A DNA stretch of 64,000 bases, from contig DATNPL010000181.1 of NCBI GenBank assembly GCA_036703255.1, positions 27,986 to 91,985 of the forward strand. The letters run 5' to 3'. Below are positions 21,502 through 29,967 of the stretch, one piece after another (position 1 is the first letter of the stretch; each line of letters starts with the position of its first letter). This stretch comes from Drouetiella sp036703255 (GTDB taxonomy: Bacteria > Cyanobacteriota > Cyanobacteriia > Elainellales > Elainellaceae). The notes under the pieces were generated by a model, which worked only from the letters and a program-made list of their open reading frames with translations, was not told where the DNA came from and ran no database searches. The position numbers and the translations under genes were made by a program.

Positions 21502-24054
21502 TTAGACCACATGAACTTTCTTCACCTTCAACCCTGCACCTGATTGAGAATACTCATTCAGTGAGATCGGCACAGGCTGCACATGCCAGATATCTGTGCA
21601 ATACTCAGCGATCGCCCGATCAGACGAGAACTTGCCCATGTTGGCCACATTAAGAATGGACATGCGCGTCCAGTTGTCCTGATCACGGTAGGCCTCGGCA
21701 GCGCGAGCTTGGCAGTCTACGTAGGCTTGGAAGTCAGCAAAGAGCATGTACTCATCCGAATTCAGCAAAGAGCTGACGATCGGCATAAACAGCCCTGGAT
21801 CTTTGGGAGAGAAGAAACCCGAGGCCAGCTGATCTACCACTCGCTTCAGCGCCGGATTGGAGTGGTAATAGTCTTGCGGCTTATAGCCCTTCGCCTTTAG
21901 ATCCACCACTTCCTGAGCCGTCAGACCAAACAGGAAGAAGTTTTCAGCGCCCACCTCTTCTCGAATCTCAACGTTTGCCCCATCTAGAGTGCCGATCGTC
22001 AGAGAGCCGTTGAGCGCAAACTTCATGTTGCCTGTACCTGAAGCTTCCTTCCCGGCAGTAGAGATCTGCTCAGACAGGTCAGAGGCCGGATAGGCAAACT
22101 GTCCTAGAGAGACAGAGTAATTTGCCACAAAGACCACCTTCAAGCGTCCAGCCACGTCAGGGTCGTTGTTGACCACATCTGCGACCGAGTTGACTAGCTT
22201 GATCACCATCTTGGCCATGAAGTAACCCGGAGCTGCCTTGCCGCCAAAAATGACGGTGCGAGGCACCACGTCAATGCTGGGATTGTCTTTGATTTGGTTA
22301 TACAGGGCAATCACATGCAAGACGTTAAGCAACTGCCGCTTGTATTCATGAATCCGCTTGATCTGAATGTCAAAAATCGAATTGGGATCGATTTCAATCC
22401 CGTTGCTGCGGTGGATATAGGCTGCAAAGCCAGCTTTACGGGCTTGCTTAATTTGCCGCCAGCGCGATCGAAACTCTAGATCATCCACATAGGCTTCTAG
22501 CTTTTTCAGCTCGTCGAGTTGTTTGACCCAGTTGCCGCCAATTTTCTCGGTAATCAGCGCCGACAGATCTGGATTGCTCATCAACAGCCAACGCCGAGGC
22601 GTAATGCCGTTGGTTTTGTTCTGAAACTTCTCGGGCCAAAGCTCATAAAAGTCACGGAACAGGTCTTGCTTGACCAGCTCAGTATGCAGCGCTGCCACGC
22701 CGTTGACAGCATGGCTACCGACGCAAGCCAAGTGCGCCATGCGAATCTTCTTATCTTCGCCCTCTTCCACCAACGACATCCGATTCATCTTGCCCGCATC
22801 GCCGTTGTACTTCAACTGAAGTTCTTCCATGAACTGGCGATTAATTTCATAGATAATCTCCAGATGACGCGGCAGCAAGCGACCAAACAAACTCACCGAC
22901 CAGCGCTCTAGGGCTTCTGACAGCAGCGTGTGATTGGTATAGGCAAAGGTCTGGCGCGTGATGTCCCAGGCTTTTTCCCAGGGGACAAAATGCTCATCAA
23001 TCAGCAACCGCATTAGCTCGGCCACGCCGATCGCCGGATGGGTGTCGTTAAGCTGAATTGCAGCCTTTTCAGGGAATAAATCAAAGGTGTCATGCTTGCG
23101 CAGATACAGTCGAATAATGTCTTGTAAGGAGCAAGAAACAAAGAAATATTGCTGCTGAAGGCGTAGCTCTTTGCCCTGAAGCGTGTTGTCGTTGGGGTAG
23201 AGAACTTTGGAAATGTTCTCAGAGAAAGTTTTGTTGGCGACAGCCTGCGTATAGTCTCCGGCGTTGAAGGTGTTGAGGTCAAAGTCTTCACCCGCTTTGG
23301 CTGCCCAGAGGCGCAGGGTATTAACCGTGTTGTTGCCATACCCAGGCACAGGCGTGTCATAGGGTGTCCCCAAAACCGTTACTCGGGGAACCCATCGCAT
23401 TTGGAAACTGCCGTCAGTATGGGTATAGCCTTCGGTGTGCCCACCAAACTTAACTTCAACGGTGTAGTCAGGGCGTGGCAATTCCCAGGGGTTGCCAAAT
23501 TGCAGCCAGTTATCGGGGCGCTCCGTTTGCCAGCCGTCAGCGATGAGCTGGTCAAAAATACCGAACTCATAGCGGATGCCATAGCCCACTGCCGGAATTT
23601 CGAGCGCGGCCAGAGAGTCGAGATAGCAGGCAGCCAATCTGCCTAAGCCGCCGTTGCCTAGTCCGGGTTCTTCTTCGCGCTCCAGCAGATCATCCAGGTT
23701 CAAGCCTGACTCCTTCAGAGCCTGCTGCATAGGTTCATACAGCCCTAGATTAATCAGATTATTGATCAGCAGGCGGCCAATCAGAAACTCAGCAGACAGG
23801 TAGTAGACCATTTTGACATCTTTGTCAAAGTAGGTCTGGGCGGTCTTGATGCGGCGATGCACGAGACGATCGCGCACCGTATAAGCCAACGCCATGTAGT
23901 AGTCGTAGAAGGTGGCAAAGTTCTCGTCTTTGCCCTGAAGATAGTAGAGGTTGTCGGCAAGGGCGCGCTTGAGGGTTTCCACCGTTGTCCCAGTCCGATC
24001 GTCCTCGATCGTGATAGGACAATCAATTAACTGGTTAGCAAGCTGGTTGTCCAT
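21502..24054 (-). CDS. glgP: Glycogen phosphorylase (GlgP)
   Basis: The 850-residue enzyme releases glucose-1-phosphate from glycogen. Clear family motifs are VYYLSAEFLIGRLL (near residue 83), EEEPGLGNGGLGRLAACYLD, QLNDTHPAIGVAELMR, VHGIKRIHEYKRQ-type sequence (here DIQIKRIHEYKRQLLNVLHV) and the pyridoxal phosphate site EASGTGNMKFALNGSLTIGT with its Lys. The length is standard for GT35 phosphorylases. It is transcribed alone, convergent with purM, and is preceded after about 100 bases by a GGDEF regulator on the same strand. It mobilises the night-time carbon store in cyanobacteria. Confidence 0.98.
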   Translation of the reverse strand: MDNQLANQLIDCPITIEDDRTGTTVETLKRALADNLYYLQGKDENFATFYDYYMALAYTVRDRLVHRRIKTAQTYFDKDVKMVYYLSAEFLIGRLLINNLINLGLYEPMQQALKESGLNLDDLLEREEEPGLGNGGLGRLAACYLDSLAALEIPAVGYGIRYEFGIFDQLIADGWQTERPDNWLQFGNPWELPRPDYTVEVKFGGHTEGYTHTDGSFQMRWVPRVTVLGTPYDTPVPGYGNNTVNTLRLWAAKAGEDFDLNTFNAGDYTQAVANKTFSENISKVLYPNDNTLQGKELRLQQQYFFVSCSLQDIIRLYLRKHDTFDLFPEKAAIQLNDTHPAIGVAELMRLLIDEHFVPWEKAWDITRQTFAYTNHTLLSEALERWSVSLFGRLLPRHLEIIYEINRQFMEELQLKYNGDAGKMNRMSLVEEGEDKKIRMAHLACVGSHAVNGVAALHTELVKQDLFRDFYELWPEKFQNKTNGITPRRWLLMSNPDLSALITEKIGGNWVKQLDELKKLEAYVDDLEFRSRWRQIKQARKAGFAAYIHRSNGIEIDPNSIFDIQIKRIHEYKRQLLNVLHVIALYNQIKDNPSIDVVPRTVIFGGKAAPGYFMAKMVIKLVNSVADVVNNDPDVAGRLKVVFVANYSVSLGQFAYPASDLSEQISTAGKEASGTGNMKFALNGSLTIGTLDGANVEIREEVGAENFFLFGLTAQEVVDLKAKGYKPQDYYHSNPALKRVVDQLASGFFSPKDPGLFMPIVSSLLNSDEYMLFADFQAYVDCQARAAEAYRDQDNWTRMSILNVANMGKFSSDRAIAEYCTDIWHVQPVPISLNEYSQSGAGLKVKKVHVV

Positions 24055-24159
24055 AAGCTCGGATTGGTTAGGGATTGAGTTGATGGTTCAACTCAACTTA
24101 TGCACAATCCAATTTCCAAACGCAAGGGAGAAGGGCTTAAGATTGCATGAAGATCGGCT

Positions 24160-25173
24160 TCAAAAATGAGGCTGAACTGGGTCTAAACTGCCTAGACAGC
24201 AGCGATTGCGACCTTTTGCTTTGGCTCGGTAAAGCGCTCTATCAGCAGCAGCGACAAAGGCTTCAGAACTAATTTCAGGAGAGGGAATCAGGCTAGCGAC
24301 TCCAGCGCTCAAAGTCACGGTTTGATGAACGGGGGCGCTGCTATGGGGAATGGCTAGGGTGCTAATTACCCCACAGGTTGCCGATGCCACAGCTAAGGCT
24401 CCGGCTGCATGGGTGTTAGGTAGCAGCAAGGCAAATTCTTCGCCGCCATAGCGCGCCACTAGGTCTGCTGGGCGCTTGATAGAGTCTTGCAACGCTCTGG
24501 CTACTTGCTGAAGGCAGCGATCGCCCGCCTGATGACCATAGGTGTCGTTATAGGACTTGAAGAAGTCGATATCGCACAGCACCAGAGCGATCGGCAACTG
24601 TTCCCGCTGCATGCGTCGCCATTCAGTATCTAGGTACTCATCGAACCGCCGCCGATTGGCAACCTGAGTCAAGCCATCAAGCGATACCAGACGCAGCAAT
24701 TCTCGATTGGCTGTCTCTAGCTGCTGCTGAAGCTGAGATTGCTGGATCAGCCGCCGCACTCGCTGCCGCAGGACGGCAAAATGGACGGGCTTGGTGACAA
24801 AATCCATTGCTCCGACTTCAAAGGCGCGATCGACGGAAGCGCGATCTTCAAGCCCTGTAATCATCAAGATAGGAGTGGGGCGATCGCCCGCCAAAGCCTG
24901 AAGCTTTTCGCAGCACTCAAAGCCATCAATTCCTGGCATCACTGCATCCAGCAGCACAATATCAGGATGTTTGCGGCTGTAAAGTTCTAACCCTTCCTGA
25001 CCTGTCTTAGCCTCAATAATGTCATACCCCTCTTTGTCTAGACACAGCCGTAGGTGCATCCGCATGACAGCATCATCGTCAATCAGCAAAACAAGGGCAG
25101 GTTTGCTAGAGGCAAAGAGCCTAACTGGTGCTGGATGCCCGATCTCCGTTTGCCCAAATGCATCGATTTCCAC
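24160..25173 (-). CDS. Response regulator with diguanylate cyclase output (REC-GGDEF)
   Basis: The 337-residue protein has an N-terminal receiver domain (about residues 26-143) with the phosphoacceptor Asp76 in IVLLDAVMPG and Lys128 in FVTKPV. A short coiled linker (144-162) leads to a GGDEF domain (about 163-325) with GGEEF at 243-247, compatible with c-di-GMP synthesis. An inhibitory I-site RPAD (234-237) lies five residues before the active site, so product feedback is expected. The architecture is that of PleD/WspR-like cyclases. No kinase is adjacent; it precedes glgP on the same strand by 105 bases. Soluble. Confidence 0.92.
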   Translation of the reverse strand: MEIDAFGQTEIGHPAPVRLFASSKPALVLLIDDDAVMRMHLRLCLDKEGYDIIEAKTGQEGLELYSRKHPDIVLLDAVMPGIDGFECCEKLQALAGDRPTPILMITGLEDRASVDRAFEVGAMDFVTKPVHFAVLRQRVRRLIQQSQLQQQLETANRELLRLVSLDGLTQVANRRRFDEYLDTEWRRMQREQLPIALVLCDIDFFKSYNDTYGHQAGDRCLQQVARALQDSIKRPADLVARYGGEEFALLLPNTHAAGALAVASATCGVISTLAIPHSSAPVHQTVTLSAGVASLIPSPEISSEAFVAAADRALYRAKAKGRNRCCLGSLDPVQPHF

Positions 25174-25648
25174 GATTAAACCCTCAATGCCCTCTTTAGT
25201 CTTTGCCCTGTATACAAAAGAATTCTTGGCTCTACGTCGTTCATCCCTTACGACCTTTTTGCCTGCCGCAGGCGCTAAGCCCTCAATGATATAGAGAACT
25301 TTAAGTTCCAGAAGTCCACCAGAGTTAGGGAGTATAGCCCTTTAGGTTTTGCCGCTAGGGGATGGGTACGGCCTTTGAGCTTAGCCACAAAATCAGCCAC
25401 GAAGATAGGTGTGCATGGATTCCCATTGAACTAGTATTCCCATTTCTACCGAGAGCACCAAAGAGATCTGCAAAGAGAGATCTGCAAAGGGCTTTTATCG
25501 TCCTGCAACGTTAAGCCCTGATCTTCTAGCGCATAGAGCGCCGAAAGATCAGGGCTTGAGAGACAGAATATTTAGATGAGACTCTGGGAATCAACCCAAA
25601 TGTTGAATTTCTTCATTTTCCTTCGCTCCATAGCTCAGGGTAGCCAGT
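25174..25648. other. Intergenic region with one hairpin
   Basis: This 475-base gap between two minus-strand genes has no credible coding sequence. A perfect 13-base stem (25513-25525 with 25545-25557, AAGCCCTGATCTT and its complement) with an inner GCGC element may end the transcript of the DUF2854 gene in the minus direction. The rest shows nothing recognisable. Confidence 0.6.
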
Positions 25649-26221
25649 CTATCCGGCCTGAGACGTGGTCTGAGGAGCGCTAATTAAAGCCACTTCGACC
25701 TGTTCGCCGCTGAGTCTCGCCAGCTCAACCCGCAGTCCTGGGCCAAAAAAACGCTCAATTTTTTCTCGTTTTTCCTGCCAGGTTTCAAAAGAAATGAGAG
25801 CAGAATCAAATTCCAATACCAGCGCATAGGCACCTTGGCGCTCTTCTTCATGCAGACCGTAGAGCAGAGGGCGTTCGTCATCGCTGGGGCTAAGGCCCAG
25901 ATGCTCTAAGGTACTGTCTAGATGAGCCTCCTGACCATAGCGATAGCGGGTAACATCTTTACGGATCTGATTTTGAGTTTCCGTTGCCTGCTGCTGCCGT
26001 AGTGCCAGCACCTCCGGTGCAGTAGGCTGAGTTAGCGGTACAGGCTTTAGCTCAGATGCAGTTAGCGCCAAGCCGCCCAGAAGCACAGGAATCCCGTAAA
26101 AAAAGCCCACTAAATTGAGGGTTGGATGATCGGTGGCGTAAGCAATAAAGCCCATGACGGTCAAAATTCCACCAACGACTAAGCCCAGCGCTCCTAGAGA
26201 AATTTGGCGTAACATATTCAT
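25649..26221 (-). CDS. DUF2854 family membrane protein
   Basis: The 190-residue protein begins with two hydrophobic segments, about residues 8-29 (GALGLVVGGILTVMGFIAYA) and 36-56 (LVGFFYGIPVLLGGLALTAS). A soluble domain of about 130 residues follows, containing RYRYGQEAHLDSTLEHLGL. This matches the cyanobacterial/plastid DUF2854 family, whose function is not known to me. The N-terminal hairpin suggests anchoring in the cytoplasmic or thylakoid membrane with the large part on the cytosolic side. It is a single gene, convergent with nothing and divergent from the 62-codon gene downstream on the plus strand. Confidence 0.75.
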   Translation of the reverse strand: MNMLRQISLGALGLVVGGILTVMGFIAYATDHPTLNLVGFFYGIPVLLGGLALTASELKPVPLTQPTAPEVLALRQQQATETQNQIRKDVTRYRYGQEAHLDSTLEHLGLSPSDDERPLLYGLHEEERQGAYALVLEFDSALISFETWQEKREKIERFFGPGLRVELARLSGEQVEVALISAPQTTSQAG

Positions 26222-26387
26222 TGGGTCAAGATTTGTGAGTCAAGCAGCCTACTTCATAAGTATTAACCATCTTGGTGTAGCCCGTCTAACTGATTCGGCC
26301 TGACTGATTCAGTCTGCCTCATTTCAGCTTTTGGCCTGGGCAACACCTAAACAACCGCTAGCAAAAGATTATCGGAGCTGAACCAGT

Positions 26388-26576
26388 ATGTCAGATTTGC
26401 AACAAGACCCCAAAGCAATGCGCGATCGCTTTAAGCTGATTGAAACCAAGCGAGAGGCTCTGGTGCGGCTTCTGGAACAGCCGGACTTAGGCACTTTACG
26501 CATTGACGTCAATCAGGCCCTCGAAGAAATGGATGACTTGATTGATGAGTTCAAGCGTGCCTTTCCCGAAACCTGA
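26388..26576 (+). CDS. Small conserved helical protein of unknown function
   Basis: A 62-residue acidic protein, MSDLQQDPKAMRDRFKLIET at the start, predicted almost entirely helical with heptad-like leucines (REALVRLLEQPDLGTLRIDV). I recognise no family. Similar short proteins next to ferredoxin genes occur in cyanobacteria, but I cannot name one. Its stop codon lies inside the first of three copies of a 12-base repeat that lead to the ferredoxin gene 67 bases on. No membrane segment or signal peptide. Confidence 0.6.
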   Translation: MSDLQQDPKAMRDRFKLIETKREALVRLLEQPDLGTLRIDVNQALEEMDDLIDEFKRAFPET

Positions 26577-26614
26577 GCCTCACATAAACCTGAGCCTCCT
26601 AGAACCTGAGCCTC
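26570..26614 (+). repeat. Triplicated 12-mer AACCTGAGCCTC
   Basis: Three perfect copies begin at 26570, 26587 and 26603 (steps of 17 and 16 bases), bridging the end of the 62-codon gene and the ferredoxin gene. The first copy contains the TGA stop. The origin is probably local duplication. Confidence 0.85.
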
Positions 26615-26643
26615 ACGAGCATCCCAGCGTCCAGAAAGAACTT

Positions 26644-26976
26644 ATGTCAAACACCTACACTGTCGAAATCGACCATCAGGGCAGCACTTACTCTATAGCG
26701 GTGCCCGAAGACCAGACAATTCTGGAGGCGGCTCAAGCAGCCGGGATAGACTTGCCCACCTCTTGTGGTGCAGGGGTCTGCACCACCTGTGCCGCGCTGA
26801 TTTCTGAAGGCACAGTCGATCAAGCCGAAGGCATGGGCGTTAGTGCCGAGCTGCAAGCCCAAGGCTTTGCCCTGCTTTGTGTTGCCTATCCGCGCTCGAA
26901 CATCAAGCTGAAGTCGGAGCAAGAAGACCAAGTTTATTACCTGCAATTTGGACAATTTCAGCAGGCAAAGACGTGA
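26644..26976 (+). CDS. 2Fe-2S plant-type ferredoxin
   Basis: The protein has the cysteine pattern Cys-x4-Cys-x2-Cys (SCGAGVCTTC) and a fourth cysteine in LLCVAYP, which binds a 2Fe-2S cluster in chloroplast-type ferredoxins. I start at the ATG at 26644 (110 residues, MSNTYTVEIDHQG). The frame is open for 34 more codons upstream through the 12-base repeats, which read as meaningless PEPH repeats. The C-terminal extension beyond the fourth cysteine is about 30 residues and acidic. It could donate electrons to bilin reductases or other enzymes, but it is not the typical photosynthetic PetF in its termini, so the partner is open. Two small genes and DUF3326 follow on the same strand. Confidence 0.9.
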   Translation: MSNTYTVEIDHQGSTYSIAVPEDQTILEAAQAAGIDLPTSCGAGVCTTCAALISEGTVDQAEGMGVSAELQAQGFALLCVAYPRSNIKLKSEQEDQVYYLQFGQFQQAKT

Positions 26977-26992
26977 GATGGGGAGATAGAGA

Positions 26993-27205
26993 ATGGTGAC
27001 GCAGTTTCTAACGGTGGAAGTTGCGCTGCAATCTTCGCCTGCCTTGTTACAGCAAGCGATTTTGGCTGAACTGCAAAAGTGCGGCGAGCCTCTGCGCTGG
27101 GCGATCGTAGCGGTGAATGGCGATCGCCAAATGGCAATCATTGAGGCTGTTGTGACGGTTTCCCAAGCGTTTTTGATTCCTGAAGCAGCGATCAGAACAG
27201 CATGA
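26993..27205 (+). CDS. Small conserved protein upstream of DUF3326
   Basis: A 70-residue protein (MVTQFLTVEVALQSSPALLQ) with a predicted alpha/beta composition, no membrane segment and no cysteine pair. A good ribosome-binding site (GGGAG, 8 bases before ATG) supports it. It follows the ferredoxin by 16 bases and overlaps the DUF3326 start by 4 bases (ATGA), so the three are one operon with translational coupling. I do not recognise the family and infer no function. Confidence 0.65.
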   Translation: MVTQFLTVEVALQSSPALLQQAILAELQKCGEPLRWAIVAVNGDRQMAIIEAVVTVSQAFLIPEAAIRTA

Positions 27206-28314
27206 AACCCTACACCGTAATGCTGATCGTGCCGACAGGCATTGGCGCAGCGATCGGCGGCTATGCGGGCGATGCTTTGCCTGTGGCGCGGGCGATCGCT
27301 CAAGTGGCCGATCGGCTGATCACCCACCCAAATGTGATGAATGGGGCACAGCTCTATTGGTCAATGCCCAACGCGCTGTATGTCGAGGGCTATGCACTCG
27401 ATCAGCTAGCGGCAGGCCAGTGGGGGCTGCGTCCAGTGCATCAAAATCGGGTGGGTTTAGTGCTAGATCAAGGCATTGAACCGGAACTACGACTGCGACA
27501 TTTGCAAGCGGCTGATGCTGCCCGAGCCACGCTGGGGCTAGAGCTAACCGACTATATCGTGACCGATGAACCTCTGGGCGTCGCGTTACGCACGGCTGCT
27601 TCTGGCGCAACTTGGGGCACGATTCAAAGCCCAGATAGTCTGTTGCGAGCGGCAGAACAGCTCGTTAAAGCCGCAAAAGCTGAGGCGATCGCTGTAGTGG
27701 CGCGCTTTCCAGATGACTGCGGCAGCGAAGCCCTGACTCAGTACCGTCAGGGACAAGGGGTTGATCCGCTGGCAGGAGCCGAAGCGGTGATCAGCCATTT
27801 GGTTGTGCGGCATCTGCAAGTGCCCTGTGCCCATGCGCCTGCTCTACTGCCGCTGCCTCTAGAGCCGGATCTGTCACCGCGATCGGCGGCTGAGGAGTTG
27901 GGTCACACTTTCTTGCCCTGCGTGCTGGTGGGATTGAGTCGGGCACCGCAGTTTGTAGTGAATGGGGGTGAGAACGGAAATGGGGGGCGATCGACTGATA
28001 TTTGGGCGGATCAGATTGATGCGCTCGTGATTCCAGCTTCGGCCTGCGGCGGCAGTGCGGTACTGAGCCTGAGCCAAACCCAGACAAAGATTATTGCCGT
28101 CCGAGATAATGCAACGCGGCTGGAGGTGCGGGGCGATCGCCTCAACCTTCCGGTGCTAGAGGTGGAGTCTTACCTGGAGGCACTAGGGGTTTTGGTGGCT
28201 CACCGAGCCGGAATCAGTGTCTCAGCGCTCTCTCCTCAGTTAGGACAAATTCAGCCGCTGGGTGATGCAATTCACAATTCGCAATTCGTAATCCACAATC
28301 CTAAAAGGCCGTGA
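27202..28314 (+). CDS. DUF3326 family protein
   Basis: The 370-residue protein opens MLIVPTGIGAAIGGYAGDAL and continues with PNVMNGAQLYWSMPNALYVE and IVTDEPLGVALR; I recognise these as DUF3326, found in cyanobacteria and plants. The glycine-rich N-terminus could bind a nucleotide or phosphate, but no catalytic signature is certain. Its start overlaps the 70-codon gene. The last dozen residues (HNSQFVIHNPKRP) are encoded by a short degenerate repeat (CACAATTCGCAATTCGTAATC), so the C-terminus appears extended by repeat insertion or read-through of a lost stop. No membrane segment. Confidence 0.75.
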   Translation: MKPYTVMLIVPTGIGAAIGGYAGDALPVARAIAQVADRLITHPNVMNGAQLYWSMPNALYVEGYALDQLAAGQWGLRPVHQNRVGLVLDQGIEPELRLRHLQAADAARATLGLELTDYIVTDEPLGVALRTAASGATWGTIQSPDSLLRAAEQLVKAAKAEAIAVVARFPDDCGSEALTQYRQGQGVDPLAGAEAVISHLVVRHLQVPCAHAPALLPLPLEPDLSPRSAAEELGHTFLPCVLVGLSRAPQFVVNGGENGNGGRSTDIWADQIDALVIPASACGGSAVLSLSQTQTKIIAVRDNATRLEVRGDRLNLPVLEVESYLEALGVLVAHRAGISVSALSPQLGQIQPLGDAIHNSQFVIHNPKRP

Positions 28315-28365
28315 GGTTCGCGGCCGTCGCCTAGAATCGAAACATGTCCTGTTCACCTTGTCACT

Positions 28366-28959
28366 GTGCCTGAAGAACTTCCTCCCAAGTCCAACACTGA
28401 ATCTCTGACGCGCACGCAAATTTTGATGGCGATGGGCTTAACGGCGGTGGTGCTGCTGCTGGCCGCGCGCTTATGGCTGCTGCTTGATTCTTCGGCACGG
28501 CTATTGCCCGTTACGGGGTCAGGGGCTGCGCTGCTGTGGGGCATTGGCTTGGGAGTGGGAATCACCCTAGCCAGCAGCATCGCCTACCGGGTTTGGGAAA
28601 GCTATCGCCAAAGTGCCGATTATTACCTGACACTCGTAATCAAGCCTTTAGCGCTGCCCGATCTGATTTGGCTGGGACTGCTGCCTGGAATGAGTGAAGA
28701 GCTGCTGTTTCGGGGCGTTATGCTGCCTGCGATCGGCCTCAATTGGTTTGGTCTAGTGGTTTCCAGCCTCTGTTTTGGCGTGCTGCACTTCAGCGGTTCG
28801 CAGCAGTGGTCTTACGTCATTTGGGCAACGATTATTGGCGGCGTGCTGGGCTACAGCGCCATTGCAACAGGTAATCTGCTGGTGCCGATCGCAGCGCACA
28901 TCACCACTAACTTAATTTCGAGCTGCATCTGGAAGCTTGAACGGCAGCTTGAGCATTAA
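28366..28959 (+). CDS. CPBP family intramembrane metalloprotease
   Basis: The 197-residue protein has about five to six hydrophobic helices and the three motifs of the CPBP/Abi family: MSEELLFRG (EExxxR), FGVLHF and a C-terminal HITTNLISS (HxxxN). Members include CAAX-prenyl proteases and proteins involved in membrane protein handling or bacteriocin self-immunity. In cyanobacteria the substrate is unknown. The start is GTG at 28366; the ATG at 28344 is out of frame. It is downstream of DUF3326 by 51 bases and could share its transcript. Integral membrane. Confidence 0.85.
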   Translation: MPEELPPKSNTESLTRTQILMAMGLTAVVLLLAARLWLLLDSSARLLPVTGSGAALLWGIGLGVGITLASSIAYRVWESYRQSADYYLTLVIKPLALPDLIWLGLLPGMSEELLFRGVMLPAIGLNWFGLVVSSLCFGVLHFSGSQQWSYVIWATIIGGVLGYSAIATGNLLVPIAAHITTNLISSCIWKLERQLEH

Positions 28960-29046
28960 GACCTTGAGCCTTAAGCCAATGGCAGATCCTCAGCTAACCT
29001 GATAGACTCGATTGCGAAAATAGAAATCGCAAACGCAGCGTCTACT

Positions 29047-29808
29047 ATGATCCAGCCCAACCTGCCTCAGCCGCCGTTATTCGATCGCCCCGAAGCAGAA
29101 CGCCTCCACCGAAAGCAGCGTCTTGCAGCGGCTCTGCGCCTATTTGCCCACTGCGGCTTTGACGAAGGCGTTGCTGGACATATTACCGCTCGTGATCCAG
29201 AGTACCCCGATCACTTTTGGGTGAATCCGTTTGGCCTCTATTTTGGGCATATCTGTGTTTCAGATCTGCTGCTGGTGAACCACAAGGGCGAAGTGGTAGA
29301 AGGCAATCGCCCGGTTAATGCAGCCGCCTTTGCTATCCATTCACAGATCCACACCGCCCGTCCAGACGTGGTTGCAGCCGCCCATGCCCATTCGCTATCG
29401 GGCAAAGCTTTCTCATCGCTGGGGCGATCGCTGGCTCCCATCACGCAAGATGCCTGCTCCTTTTACGAAGACCATGCCGTGTTTGATGACTATACGGGTG
29501 TGGTGCTGTCTACCGACGAAGGACAGCGGATTGCGGCAACGTTGGGCGATCGCAAAGCCTTAATCCTACGCAATCACGGTCTAATGACGGTCGGGCACTC
29601 GGTCGATGAGGCGGCCTGGTGGTTTGTTGCGATGGATCGCTCCTGTCAAGCACAGCTTATGGCAGAGGCGATCGGCCAACCTGTTTTGATCGATCCTGAA
29701 GTAGCAAGCCTCACCTTTAGCCAGGTCGGATCGCATTTTATGGGTTGGTTTAGCTTTCAGTCGCTGTACGAAAAGATGGTGCGCTTGCAGCCCGATTTAC
29801 TGGAGTAG
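29047..29808 (+). CDS. Class II aldolase/adducin family protein
   Basis: The 253-residue protein has the metal site of the fuculose-aldolase fold: His113 and His115 in VVAAAHAHSLSGK and His177 in LILRNHGLMTVG. The N-terminal segment FDEGVAGHITARDPEYPDHF is typical of the adducin-like subgroup. Known relatives use zinc to cleave or epimerise sugar phosphates, but this subgroup, common in cyanobacteria and fungi, has no settled substrate. The ATG at 29047 is 87 bases after the CPBP gene. A hairpin lies about 100 bases downstream. Cytosolic. Confidence 0.85.
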   Translation: MIQPNLPQPPLFDRPEAERLHRKQRLAAALRLFAHCGFDEGVAGHITARDPEYPDHFWVNPFGLYFGHICVSDLLLVNHKGEVVEGNRPVNAAAFAIHSQIHTARPDVVAAAHAHSLSGKAFSSLGRSLAPITQDACSFYEDHAVFDDYTGVVLSTDEGQRIAATLGDRKALILRNHGLMTVGHSVDEAAWWFVAMDRSCQAQLMAEAIGQPVLIDPEVASLTFSQVGSHFMGWFSFQSLYEKMVRLQPDLLE

Positions 29809-29906
29809 AAAAGGAGTGACAATCTGCCCTGCGTTCTGAGTTCGCTAGGCTGCTTCTGCCTGGGTAGGCGATCGTTCACTCTAGCTGTCATAGACCTCAA
29901 AACAAA

Positions 29907-29928
29907 GGGTACAGCTCATGCTGTACCC
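29907..29928. terminator. Hairpin between the aldolase and DUF2996 genes
   Basis: GGGTACAGC (29907-29915) pairs perfectly with 29920-29928 around TCAT. It lies between the convergent ends of the aldolase and DUF2996 genes; on the minus strand TTTGTTTTG follows, a better T-run than on the plus strand. Confidence 0.65.
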
Positions 29929-29967
29929 CTGAATCTGTAGCGAACGCGCTAGCGATTCCGATCGGCT

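Noticed and set aside
22519..22911. 130-codon plus-strand frame inside glgP
   Set aside because: It is entirely within a certain phosphorylase gene and lacks its own start signal.
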